64,000 nucleotides of DNA from Vicia villosa (Eukaryota > Streptophyta > Magnoliopsida > Fabales > Fabaceae). The position numbers and the translations under genes were made by a program. Numbering within the stretch: position 1 is the stretch's first letter; each line of letters begins with the position of its first letter. The notes under the pieces are model-generated. The model was not told where the DNA came from and did no database searches. It saw only the letters and a program-made list of their open reading frames with translations. The DNA lies in the NCBI RefSeq assembly GCF_029867415.1, contig NW_026705156.1, positions 248,001 through 312,000 on the forward strand, written 5' to 3'. Of this stretch, positions 43,533 to 53,152 are shown piece after piece.

Positions 43533-44459
43533 TTGGAAATTGTAAGCATAATTTTTTTTACTTTGTAAAAGTTTTTTTTTTTTTTTTTGGAACAGAAATT
43601 TTCTATGATTATAAAATAAACACGTTTTAGAATGAAATATATATATAAAAAAACTATGTGAGAAGAAGATTTTACTGGTTTTAGCTCTTAATTAAATAAA
43701 TCAACATTTTTATATACTATTGTTACTTATATTTCACTTTGGATTATGTAATTTATATGGATAGTAACGTGTTCTTGTCTAAATGCTGAAAATTCTACGA
43801 TTATAAAATATGCATCCTCATAATAAAATGTAAATTAAAAGATTATGTTAAGAGTATAAGTATTTAGTTTTCATTTTTGACCGAAAACATAATTTTTCAC
43901 ATATCATTTTAGTTTATATTTCATTCTTCAGTGAATAAATTATATGGATATTATTCTATCTTGGAAGGCGGAGTTGTACCACTTGGCATGACTTGTATCT
44001 TTCTTAGTTTACTATCATACTATTAATATTTCAAATATCACTATTTCGATTTTCTCATTGTAAACTATTAGTAAAATACATATTTTATTTTAATTAACAA
44101 TTGTTTTTATTTGAGACACAAAATTCTTATTTTTAAATGTCAAAATTTTTATTTTTCTCACGGGGCACTATCAATAAAATATATACATGTTTATTTAAAT
44201 AAAATTTATATCATATTAAACAAATATGTAACGGGACAAGATCATTTAAATTTATGCAATTTTTTTATATTACTTTTAATATACATTTGAGAATAAAACT
44301 ACCATACAAAATCATTTTAACCTATGCAAATGCATGAATATTATTATTCTTTATATAATTATATTTATTATTTAATATTATAAAAATATAAACAAATTGT
44401 ACATATAATATCAAATAAATGTACCCGTGTTGCCGCACTTTACTAGTTGTTTATATTCT
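43533..44459. other. AT-rich intergenic DNA
   Basis: No gene seen. 44420-44450 ('GTACCCGTGTTGCCGCAC...TACTAGTT') and 44725-44760 ('ACTAGTAACAAAC...GCACGGGT') look like opposite ends of a transposon family enclosing the protease exon fragment, but this is weak. Confidence 0.35.
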
Positions 44460-44626
44460 TCAAAGTAAAACAACTTGTAAGAACAATTTTGTAATGTAAC
44501 TATGTCTTCATGTTTTAAATTTTAACATGGGTGTCCTTGCTTTCATGTCCCTTGCTTCCTGTATTTCCATGTGTTCTCAATCATATGGTGAATATAATTA
44601 TGAATTAATGGGTAAAATTCGTGCAG

Positions 44627-44695
44627 TGTGATACAAAGGAAGCTGGAGCATGTGACTCGGGCTGTAATGGTGGATATAAGGAATTTATTTTATAA
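44627..44695 (+). pseudogene. Exon fragment of an RD19-type papain cysteine protease
   Basis: After an intron-like stretch ending TTCGTGCAG (acceptor at 44626), the exon reads CDTKEAGACDSGCNGGY and meets a stop at 44693. Papain-family proteases of the RD19 group have this Cys-rich block (CD..EAG.CDSGCNGG) directly after an intron. Only this exon is present; the catalytic Cys exon upstream and the His/Asn exons downstream are missing. It is either a gene relic or a captured fragment. Confidence 0.65.
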
Positions 44696-45000
44696 TATAT
44701 GTGAATCAATCGTAAAATAAACTAGTAACAAACTCATGCGTTCGCACGGGTCCTGATACGGGACGCGCATTTGATGCAAATATACATTTAAATTAATAAA
44801 TATAATTTTGTCTAATAAAAATAATTAAAATAAATAATTATACTAATTTGTTTATAAAAAACATAAAGAAATTGTAAAGAAAAAAATAGTAACAAATTTT
44901 AAAGCAATGGAAATAGAGAAAAAAACCATGTTAATTAAAATTAACACGAGGAAATATGCGAAAATAATATCCGGTCTGACTTATTGAGAATTTTTTTTTA

Positions 45001-45176
45001 GGGTTAAATATGTTTTAGGTCCCTGTAAATATCCAAAAATATGGTTTTCGTCCCTCTAATATTTTTGTTCGAATAATGGTCCTTCTAATATTTCTCGTCC
45101 CTATCATGCATCCCTGTCATCAATTCCACTTAACAGACGCTTACGTGGATCATGATTTGACATTCTTTTTTTTAAT
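45001..45176. repeat. Left TIR of MULE B
   Basis: Matches the reverse complement of 48391-48565 with about 85-90% identity by eye. Confidence 0.88.
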
Positions 45177-45616
45177 TTTTTAAATAACATATGCTGAGCT
45201 GTTAATTAGAAGAGTAACTTAGTAAAAAAAAACCTAAAGTTACAATCTCTTCATCTTCATTCCTCTTTTACGGTTTGTGTTTTTCCCAGATTTCTCTGCT
45301 AGGGTTTTTTCCCAAGAGAAGGTGAAATTGCTCTCCACACTTCCATTCACTTTCGCCAACATTAACAATCTCTGTTCTATATATGCTAACTTGATTAAGT
45401 TTGTCATGGTTGCAGAATCTACAGTTTGCTGCTCACGATAGTGTTGTGGTCCTAGACAAGGGTTGAAAGGTGATAGTGTTGTGGTCCCTCGATATTGAAT
45501 CTGAGGTAGGACCAGTTGTCTATTATTATATTTCCCTTTTAAAAATCTTGGTTTGTTATAAAAAATGTTCATTGTTGGTCCAATGTTTATTGTCGTTTTC
45601 ACTGTTTTTTTTAGGG

Positions 45617-47234
45617 ATGGGTACATTTAAGGTAATATTTTACACTAAGGGCCGTTTTGCAAAAGATCCAAATCTAACCTATGAGGGTGGGGAAGTTTAT
45701 GCTTTTACTGGTCAAGACACTTGGTCATGGTCGTTCTTTGATTCATGTGACAGGGGATGCAACATTTATGGAGAAGGGACAGTACAATTACACTGTGCTG
45801 TGTAGTAAAGTGTTAACATCAACTAAATTTAAAATCAAGACATTGTTTGCTAAACACAAGTGTGGAAGACAATTTTTTAACAAGAGTGCCAAAGCTGAAT
45901 GGGTTGCAAAAGTAATTGTTGATAGGATGAAAAATTGCAGCAAAATGAAATTGAATGATGTAATTGAAGATGTAAGAGTGAGATATGCAACTGAAATCCC
46001 TGGATGTAGGGCATTTAAGGCATGGAAGATTGCCAAAAGGGTTGTGGAAGGCGACTCTAGCAAACAGTACAATCTACTGTGGTCATATAGGGCTGAATTG
46101 AGGAGGGCTTCCCCAGGAAACACCTTCAAGATGAACATACAATCTCCAAGATCAGGTTTGCTACCAAGGTTTGAAAGGTGTTATTTGTGCTTTGATGGAA
46201 CAAAGAAAGCCCTGAAGTTAGCTTGTAGGCCTTTTATTGGACTAGATGGATGTCATCTAAAGCACAAGTATGGTGGGATATTGGTAATAGTTGTTGGGAG
46301 AGATCCAAATGACCAGTATTTACCCTTAGCTTTTGGAGTGGTGGAAACTGAGTAAAAAGACACTTGGAGTTGGTTTATGGAGCTTCTACTTTAGGATATT
46401 GGTGAAAAAAGATGGTGCTTCATTTCTAACCAACAAAAGGCATGTATATTTTTTGGCTATCACTCCTTTTATTGGCTTTCATTATTAATGAAATGTTTTA
46501 ATGGTTTCATTGTTTTTTCAGGGTCTTGTACAAGTGTTTGAGGAGCAATATCCAGCTTTTGAACATAGGTTTTGTGTAAGGCACTTGTATGCTAACTTTA
46601 AGAAAAAGTTTGGAGGTGGAACCCTATTTAGGGATCTCATACTGGCTGCAGCAAAGGCTACATATGTGGAGGCTCATCAGCAATACATGCATAAGATCAA
46701 AGAGGCCAGCAATGATGCTTTTGAATGGTTGGAAGCAATCCCAAAATCTAAGTGGTGTAAGCATGTTTTTCCTCTGTATAGTAAATGTGATGTCTTGATG
46801 AATAACTTAAGTGAATCCTTTAATGCAACTATCTTGCTTCAAAGGGATAAGTCAATCATAACTATGTTTGAATGGATTATATCATATCTAATGGGTAGGT
46901 TTGCAGCCTTAAGGGAAAAAGTTGTTAGGTATAAGGGTAGAATCATGTAAGAAGAACAAACAGATTGTTCTAGATAGCAACCCAAATGTCAATACAACTG
47001 AGCTTCCCACACAAGCAAGTCAAACTGGAACTGAGCTTCCCAAACCCAGATAGAAGACAATACCTTGATGAAATCGATCCAGATGTTTTGGATGCAATTC
47101 TCAATGATATCATTAATGAGGAAGGAATTGTCCTTGACATTCCACCACTGAATGTTGACCTAAGTCCTATAAAAAATCAGGCTGCACAAAAATATGGACC
47201 AAAAACCTTTTTTGGGTCTGTACCAAAAGTATAA
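45617..47234 (+). pseudogene. MULE B transposase, broken
   Basis: Starts at 45617 after a probable 5' intron ending TTTTTTTAG, with an N-terminal PB1-like domain (FYTKGRFAKDPNLTYEGGEV). Between ~45690 and 45800 the reading frame shifts and a linker seems lost. The next part (to 46355) has the MULE domain with LDGCHLKHKYGG (first catalytic Asp) and VGRDPNDQYLPLAFGVVE. A TAA at 46353 and another stop soon after precede a probable intron (about 46440-46521, ending TTTTTTCAG). The exon from 46522 to 46950 has FCVRHLYANFKKKFGG and LSESFNATILLQRDK, the end of the catalytic region. The SWIM finger expected next is absent; 46986-47234 is a tail of unknown function. In the cell this family binds TIRs and cuts DNA in the nucleus; this copy cannot. 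Confidence 0.85.
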
Positions 47235-47755
47235 AAATCTCATGTGAAACTAGCTTTCAAAGATCCTGTAAGTGACTATGGTTACTATAATTACTTAATG
47301 TTGTTACATTCTTTTTGTTTTGTAATTTATTTCTGGTATTGACTATGGTTACTACTGTGGTATGTATTTTTCGGTGGAAGCTCTAAAAGAGGCAAGGAGG
47401 AACTATGTCCACCATACTGTCTTAAGTTGCAAACTTTCTTATTTTGGTCAATGTACAATCTGAGTCCATTTAATGGATCTGTTTTGGATTAAATGATAAA
47501 CCTATAATGTCATTTTGAGCACTATTGTTGAATTCTTAGCTATAATTTCACGAATTTAGTACAAACTATGTCCACATTCCAAAGAGACTTTATAATTTAA
47601 AGCTTATTTTAGCATGAAGAACATAACCAAGAATTCATTAAGCATAACAAAATCTTACAAAATCTAGTTATAGGACAATCTCACATAGCAAAATCTTACA
47701 CAATAACAGAGTTACTACATTGCCAATGACACAATGATTACATTACTGATGTTTT

Positions 47756-48343
47756 TCAACAATTACATTTGCATAGTAGGTAAACATTAATCAGAAGAGA
47801 AACCAACAAAAGCATCAACTTGATTTTTCTAGTCCATGCCTCTAATTTCAACTTCCCTTGCAGCTTCATGTTCTTCTTCTTGGAAGCTTGATACAACTCT
47901 CTCATCAATTCAACAATCTCCAATTCCTTTAGCTTGTTGACATCTACCGATTCGACACCAACACTGTCGTCTTCAGCCAGATCTTCGTCCCATATAAATA
48001 AATCGCAGGTATCTCCACTCTGCCAAAATGGACACCTCCAGAAGAGCCTACCTTTGTTTCGATCGTTCTTGCAAATGTATGGAACCATTCGTGCTTCACA
48101 TCCACACTTCCTTCCTCGTTTGCCGCGAACAGAAGAGACCCACTGTTCATGGGATTTGAAGCTGAGGTTCTGGAATAAGACATCAGTGAATATTGAGCGA
48201 AGAAGACGAATGTTACTTTGTATGACTTTAATTTTCTGGAGAAGAAGAAAGCAAGGAGAAATTAGGAACCCTAGCACAGGAAAATGGTAACGAATTTGGG
48301 GAAGAAGAAAGCAATATCGTTTATGGCATAGGGCTATGAACAT
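47756..48343 (-). CDS. GRF-type zinc-finger protein of MULE B
   Basis: 195-codon ORF. The GRF finger is intact: KCGCEARMVPYICKNDRN, then GRLFWRCP and CDLFIWDED, i.e. CxC...C...C.LF.W as in GRF domains, which bind single-stranded DNA or RNA in other proteins. A Lys-rich helix follows, and the last ~20 residues (LMLLLVSLLINVYLL) form a hydrophobic, probably membrane-spanning segment. The first ~60 residues look like out-of-frame leader: an alternative Met at 48183 in another frame (MSYSRTSASNP) fits a normal start better, implying a 1-base shift near 48150. It begins just inside the right TIR. Role in transposition unknown; position is like mudrB of maize MuDR, without sequence likeness that I can show. 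Confidence 0.7.
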   Translation of the reverse strand: MFIALCHKRYCFLLPQIRYHFPVLGFLISPCFLLLQKIKVIQSNIRLLRSIFTDVLFQNLSFKSHEQWVSSVRGKRGRKCGCEARMVPYICKNDRNKGRLFWRCPFWQSGDTCDLFIWDEDLAEDDSVGVESVDVNKLKELEIVELMRELYQASKKKNMKLQGKLKLEAWTRKIKLMLLLVSLLINVYLLCKCNC

Positions 48344-48390
48344 TTATGCTGGTAATTTGATTACACACGTGGAAAATGAAGCTGACGGTT

Positions 48391-48565
48391 TAATTAAAAA
48401 AAATGCCAAGTCATTTTCCACATAAGCATCTGTTAAGTGGAAATGATGGCAGGGATGCATAATAGGGACGGAAAATATTAGAGGGACCATTATTTGAACA
48501 AAAACATTAGAGGGACGAAAACCATTTTTTGGGATATTTACAGGGACCTAAAACATATTTAACCC
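48391..48565. repeat. Right TIR of MULE B
   Basis: Inverted partner of 45001-45176; outer end reads ...ACATATTTAACCC. Confidence 0.88.
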
Positions 48566-48629
48566 TTTTTTTTATAATAAGGAGAATTGATATTTATAAA
48601 ATTGAGTAGAAAATAGATGTATTAATATA

Positions 48630-48765
48630 ATGGACGGCCCAATGAAATTTGGGCCCAATTATAACATTGCAGCCTTAAGATCCATAATGTGAAGGCCCAA
48701 TGTCATTAAGTAAAAGCAAGTAATTGAAGGGGCGTTTTTTTTACTCCATAAAAGTTCAGGACTAG
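48630..48765 (+). promoter_or_regulatory. Promoter region with site II (GGCCCA) motifs
   Basis: Three GGCCCAAT/TTGGGCCCAATT motifs (about 48635, 48651, 48692) lie 180-240 bp before the ATG at 48870, and 'TCCATAAAAG' at ~48745 could be a TATA box. Site II elements are typical of plant housekeeping genes. Confidence 0.55.
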
Positions 48766-48869
48766 AAAAATATAACCCACATTTATTTTGCTGATACCTA
48801 AACGTTTGTTATTTTGCAGAAGTTGAACGGTGTAGCCAATCTTTACCAAAACTTCAACGCTCGGCAAAC

Positions 48870-49273
48870 ATGTCAAACGATAAGGATTCAACATCTCCAG
48901 TCGAAAGGTGTGTTTGATTTTTACATATTTGATATTTTAGGGTTTCGTTCTTCCATCTTCGGTAGCAACAACTGTACCCCTGAGTTACTGTTTATTGACT
49001 TTCTGCACTTTCAAAGCCCAGATGGATCGAGAAGCAGCATGGAGGAGGATGAGGCTGGATCAGGTCTATTTGTTTTATGAGGAATTGCGTCGATCATCTC
49101 CTCTTCTGGAGAAAAAGAGTGTGACAGAAAAAGGCGGCCCTTCTGCAAAACCCCAGTTGCATGGAGATCTTGGCAAGGTTAAGGAGGAAAAGAGAAAAGG
49201 CGTAGTTGCTGAAGGTGCTCATGGTCGCAAGGAACATATGTTTGTGTCTGATCGGGGTAGAAAGCGTCCCCTC
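48870..49273 (+). pseudogene. 5' part of a host gene, interrupted by Sirevirus B
   Basis: A possible exon 1 starts at ATG 48870 (MSNDKDSTSPVE) and ends at a GTGTGT donor (48908). After an intron ending GCCCAG (49021), an open frame from ATG 49022 reads MDREAAWRRMRLDQVYLFYE and stays open to 49273, with ordinary codon use and a charged, helical product. Exon 1 and exon 2 do not join in phase with these splice sites, so exon 1 may be 5' UTR or one site may differ. The frame runs straight into the LTR at 49274. Family not recognised. The rest of the gene should lie beyond the right end of the window. Confidence 0.5.
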
Positions 49274-50346
49274 TGTTAGAACAAGAAATGTTCTGATCAA
49301 TATTCTGTGTTTTGATGATAACATTAGGTATGAATTTTGTATAAGATAATGTGGTACTCTAATCCTTTGCATTTTCCATTTCAGGAAATATATATAGAGT
49401 ATGCACAAATCAGCGCTCAGAAGCAACTGACTCAGAAAGTTCAGGATGGCTTCATCAGAACATGCTCTGGCAAGACATCAGAAGATGGTCATGCAGAATC
49501 AGAACATGAACTGGAAAGCATCAGAAGAATGGAAGTCAGAAGAATAAGCTCTGAAGTTCTGATGGTATCACACTCAAGCTCTTCATAGTCAGAAGACAGA
49601 AGATGCTCTGCACCAAAGTTGATGACTCTGATATTCAAACGTTGTTATCTACAAAATCTAAGTCCAGAAGAAAGTACAAGATGAAAGGCTCTAACGTCTA
49701 ATCTCTGACTGACAAAAGGAACGTTATAAGCTACAAAAGGTGAAGTCAGTAAAAGCAGCAAAAGAAAGGCTCGAGGTAGTTGACCAAAGTGTGAAACATT
49801 AAATGCAGCGTTGTGCTATTCATGCAAAGCATTAAATGCTCCCAACGGTCATTTCCTCTCAGCGCCTATAAATAGAAGTTCTCATCAGAAGTTGAATACA
49901 ACACACTTGCGCAAACATACTGAAACACTGTCAAATTCAAAAGCTTACAAACTTCATATTCAACCTCACAAACTCTTGTAATATTTAGTGAATGTTAAGT
50001 TTAGAACTTAAGAGAAATATCACAGTTGTGATTACAGCTTTATTAGAAGCATTTAAACTCTTGTAAACTTTATTTTACATTGATTGTAAAAGGATTCCTA
50101 GAGTGATCAAGTTGTGATCAGGATACTCTAGAAGACTTAGAGTGTTCCTAAGTGGATAACCATTGTAATCAGTTGGATTAGTGGATTAAATCCTCAGTTG
50201 AGGTAAATCACTCTAAGGGGGTGGACTGGAGTAGTTTGGTTAACAATGAACCAGGATAAAAATCATTGTGTTGATTATTTTTATCTTCTAAGTTTTTGAG
50301 ATACACTTATTCAATTCCCTCTTTCTAAGTGTTTTTCTATCCTTCA
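49274..50346 (+). repeat. 5' LTR of Sirevirus B
   Basis: 1073 bp, related to but distinct from the LTR of Sirevirus A; TATA-like CTATAAATAG near 49866 and one palindrome at 50098-50131. Confidence 0.93.
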
Positions 50347-50359
50347 ATTGGCATCAGAG

Positions 50360-51180
50360 TGTAACACCCGAGGCCGAAGAAGGCGAGGGGTGGTTGCACC
50401 GCATGGAACACCTGGGGCCAATTGGGGCTAGGGTGGTCGCCACATCGGAATGAGAGGGATCATAAAGCCGTGCAGGTATGGGACTACATGGTTGAAGGAA
50501 AGCTTATAAGGATTGATAGGTACTACCTATACCAACAAGATGCATCTTCTTTTTCGGGAGCCCGTTCAATAAGAACTTCACAGTTAAGCGTGCTTGACTT
50601 GGAGTAGTATTGGGATGGGTGACCTTCTGGGAAGTTTCCCGGAAAGCATGCGAGTGAGGTCAAAGCATGCTGAAAAGACTCGTGTTGGTTTGTGGGGTCA
50701 GTCGATCATCTTGAAAGTATTCTAGGGCGTTACAAATGGTATCAGAGCCAGACCTCTCCCAGTATGATGTGGTTCAAGGACGAACCATGCGGAAGCTGGT
50801 GGGCATGTAACACCCGAGGCCGAAGAAGGCGAGGGGTGGTTGCACCGCATGGAACACCTGGGGCCAATTGGGGCTAGGGTGGTCGCCACATCGGAATGAG
50901 AGGGATCCTAAAGCCGTGCAGGTATGGGACTGCATGGTTGAAGGAAAGCTTATAAGGATTGATAGGTACTACATATACCAACAAGATGCATCTTCTTTTT
51001 CGGGAGCCCGTTCAATAAGAACTTCACAGTTAAGCGTGCTTGACTTGGAGTAGTATTGGGATGGGTGACCTTCTAGGAAGTTTCCCGGAAAGCATGCGAG
51101 TGAGGTCAAAGCATGCTGAAAAGACCCGTGTTGGTTTGTGGGGTCAGTCGATCATCCTGAAAGCAGTCTGGGGCGTTACA
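50360..51180 (+). mobile_element. Cassandra TRIM retrotransposon
   Basis: 821 bp: two 375-bp LTRs (50360-50734 and 50806-51180; TGTAACACCC...GGGCGTTACA) around a 71-bp core with PBS TGGTATCAGAGCC (50737-50749) and a purine-rich tract GGAAGCTGGTGGGC before LTR 2. I count about nine LTR differences (~97.6% identity). Each LTR contains the 5S rRNA-like block that defines Cassandra. It is flanked by the 5-bp duplication CAGAG (50355-50359, 51181-51185) and sits inside the PBS of Sirevirus B. No coding capacity; it depends on other elements' enzymes. Confidence 0.95.
50519..50640 (+). other. 5S rRNA-like segment in Cassandra LTR 1 (second copy 50965-51086)
   Basis: AGAACTTCACAGTTAAGCGT, then GCTTGACTTGGAGTAGTATT and GGGATGGGTGACCTTCTGGG follow plant 5S rRNA from about base 40 to 100, covering the internal pol III promoter (A box, intermediate element, C box). 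The rest diverges, so it is not a 5S gene. Copy 2 has CTAGG for CTGGG in the C-box region. Confidence 0.9.
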
Positions 51181-51254
51181 CAGAGCGCCGGTTCTAGGTG
51201 CAAGCACTTAACCGTGTTAGATAAAAGATTCAGGGAGAAAAACACAAAGTCAAA

Positions 51255-53152
51255 ATGGTTGAAACAACTTCATCTACTCCTACTCCTAAACAAAACAACA
51301 ATGGTAATGGAAGCAATAGTTTTAATGGCTATAATAGACCACCAGTTTTTGATGGTGAAAACTTTGAGTACTGGAAAGATAGACTCGAAAGTTACTTTCT
51401 TTGTCAAGATGGTGACTTATGGGATCTAGTGCTGGATGGTTATACACATCCTGTAAATGCTCAAGGTGTCAAGATTTCTAGACAAGCCATGAGTGATGCT
51501 CAAAAGAAAGACTTCAAGAATCATCACAAGTCTAGAACTATATTGTTAAATGATATCTCTCATGCTGAGTATGAGAAGATAACAAACAGAGAAACAACTC
51601 ATGATATCTTTGGATTCTTAAAGATGACTCATGAGGGTAATGCTCAAGTAAAGGAGACAATGGCCTTGGCTCTAATCCAGAAGTATGAAGCATTCAAGTT
51701 GGAGGAAGATGAGAACATTGAAGCAATGTTTTCAAGATTCCAGACTCTGACTGCAGGATTGAGAGTGATAGATAAAGGCTACACCAAAGCTGATCATGTA
51801 AAGAAGATCATCAGAAGCTTACCCAGAAGATGGGGACCCATGGTGACTGCATTCAAGATTGCCAAGAATCTGAATGAAGTTTCTCTTGAGGAGATGATCA
51901 GTGCCCTGAGGAGTCATGAAACAGAGTTGGATGCAAACGAACCTCAGAAGAAAGGTAAGTCCATTACATTAAAATCTAATAATAAAAAATGCACTAACGC
52001 TTTTCAGGCTGAAGAAGAAGATTCTGAAGAGTCAGAATCAGAAGAAGAAGAAGAAGAAGATGAACTGTCTGTGATTTCCAGAAGAGTAAATCAACTCTGG
52101 AAGAGCAAGCAGAGAAAGTTCAAGAACTTCAAGAACTTCAAAAAAATACCTGAGAAGGGAGAATCTTCTGGACACAGAAGATGTGACAAGAAGAAGGTGA
52201 CGTGCTATGAATGTAAAGAGCCTGAATATTACAAGAATGAGTGTCCAAAGCTTCAGAGGGAAAAGCCAAAGAAAAGATTTGAAAAGAAGAAAGGCATGGC
52301 TACTTGGGATGACTCAGATTCTTCTGATCAAGAGTCAGACTCTGAAGATGAGCAGGCAAACATAGCACTGATGGCCACTGTTGATGAAGAATCAGAATCT
52401 ACATCAGACTTAGATTTTGAAGAGGTATTTTCTGAACTTTCTAGAGATGTGTTAGTTTCCAGCTTAACTGAACTTCTGGAAATCAAGGCTAAACTTAGTA
52501 TCAAATACAAAAAGCTGAGAAAGCTCTTTGCATCTGAAAGTAAGAAGCTTGAAATAGAAAATGCTGAACTTAAAGAAAAAGTTTTAAAACTATCTAAAGA
52601 TGCTGAATCATCTTCAAGTTCAGAAAAGTCTATGTCAAGTGTGAACAATATTCTTAAGGAATATGACTTGAGTTTCAGGAAGTTTCTATCTAGAGGTATT
52701 GGCAGAAGTCAGCTAGCCTCTATGATATATGGTGTAAGTGAAAACAAGAGAATGGGCATAGGCTATGAGGGTGAAACCCCATATAAACTTGAACCAGTTG
52801 ATAAGATGGTTATTACATGCAAACCTTTGTATGATCAGTTCAAGTTTGGTCATTCTCATGATATAAAGCACACATCTAACTCTAAGAGTTTCCACATAAC
52901 ACACACCAAGAAATATGTTGCACACACCAGAAAATCTTATGATAAATCTTTTGCTAAACCTTAGTTCAATCAGAACTTGAGGAGAACTAACCCAAAAGGA
53001 CCCAAGAGAATGTGAGTACCTAAGGAAAAGATTATCCCTGTTGCAGATCTCCTTCAAGGCTCAAAAGACAAAGGAAAACATGTCATGGTACCTGGACTCT
53101 GGGTGCTCGCGACACATGACAGGAAAAAGGTCTATGTTCCAAGACCTGGAGC
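51255..53152 (+). pseudogene. Gag of Sirevirus B, broken
   Basis: An open frame of 569 codons (51255-52964), clearly homologous to the gag of Sirevirus A (PPVFDGENFEYWKDRLESYF; KKIIRSLPRRWGPMVTAFKI), then an in-frame TAG (52962), a TGA (53013), and the frame ends at 53152. The zinc knuckle reads CYECKEPEYYKNEC (residues 317-330): the conserved Gly-His has become Glu-Tyr, losing one zinc ligand. The C-terminal coiled coil (~395-445) is kept. The protein would lack RNA-binding function. Confidence 0.88.

Larger units (their letters stand above)
45001..48565 (+). mobile_element. Mutator-like transposon B, complete ends, two convergent genes
   Basis: 3565 bp with ~175-bp terminal inverted repeats starting GGGTTAAATATGTTTTAGGT and a 9-bp target duplication TTTTTTTTA (44992-45000 and 48566-48574) in a T tract. 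It carries a broken transposase gene on plus and a GRF zinc-finger gene on minus, converging near 47250-47750. Each gene begins just inside one TIR, so the TIRs probably act as promoters as in maize MuDR (known for that element; inference here). Confidence 0.9.

Noticed and set aside
44420..44770. A defined transposon with ACTAGT...GCACGGGT ends
   Set aside because: The two ends are only loosely similar and no target duplication could be found; kept only as a hint in the protease-exon finding.
45240..45626. 128-codon minus ORF at the left end of MULE B
   Set aside because: Antisense to the transposase leader, with no known domain; probably chance.
46589..46798. ORF in a second frame inside the MULE B transposase
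   Set aside because: Shadow of the exon with FCVRHLYANF.
50519..50640. 5S rRNA gene
   Set aside because: Ends diverge from 5S and the block is inside Cassandra LTRs.
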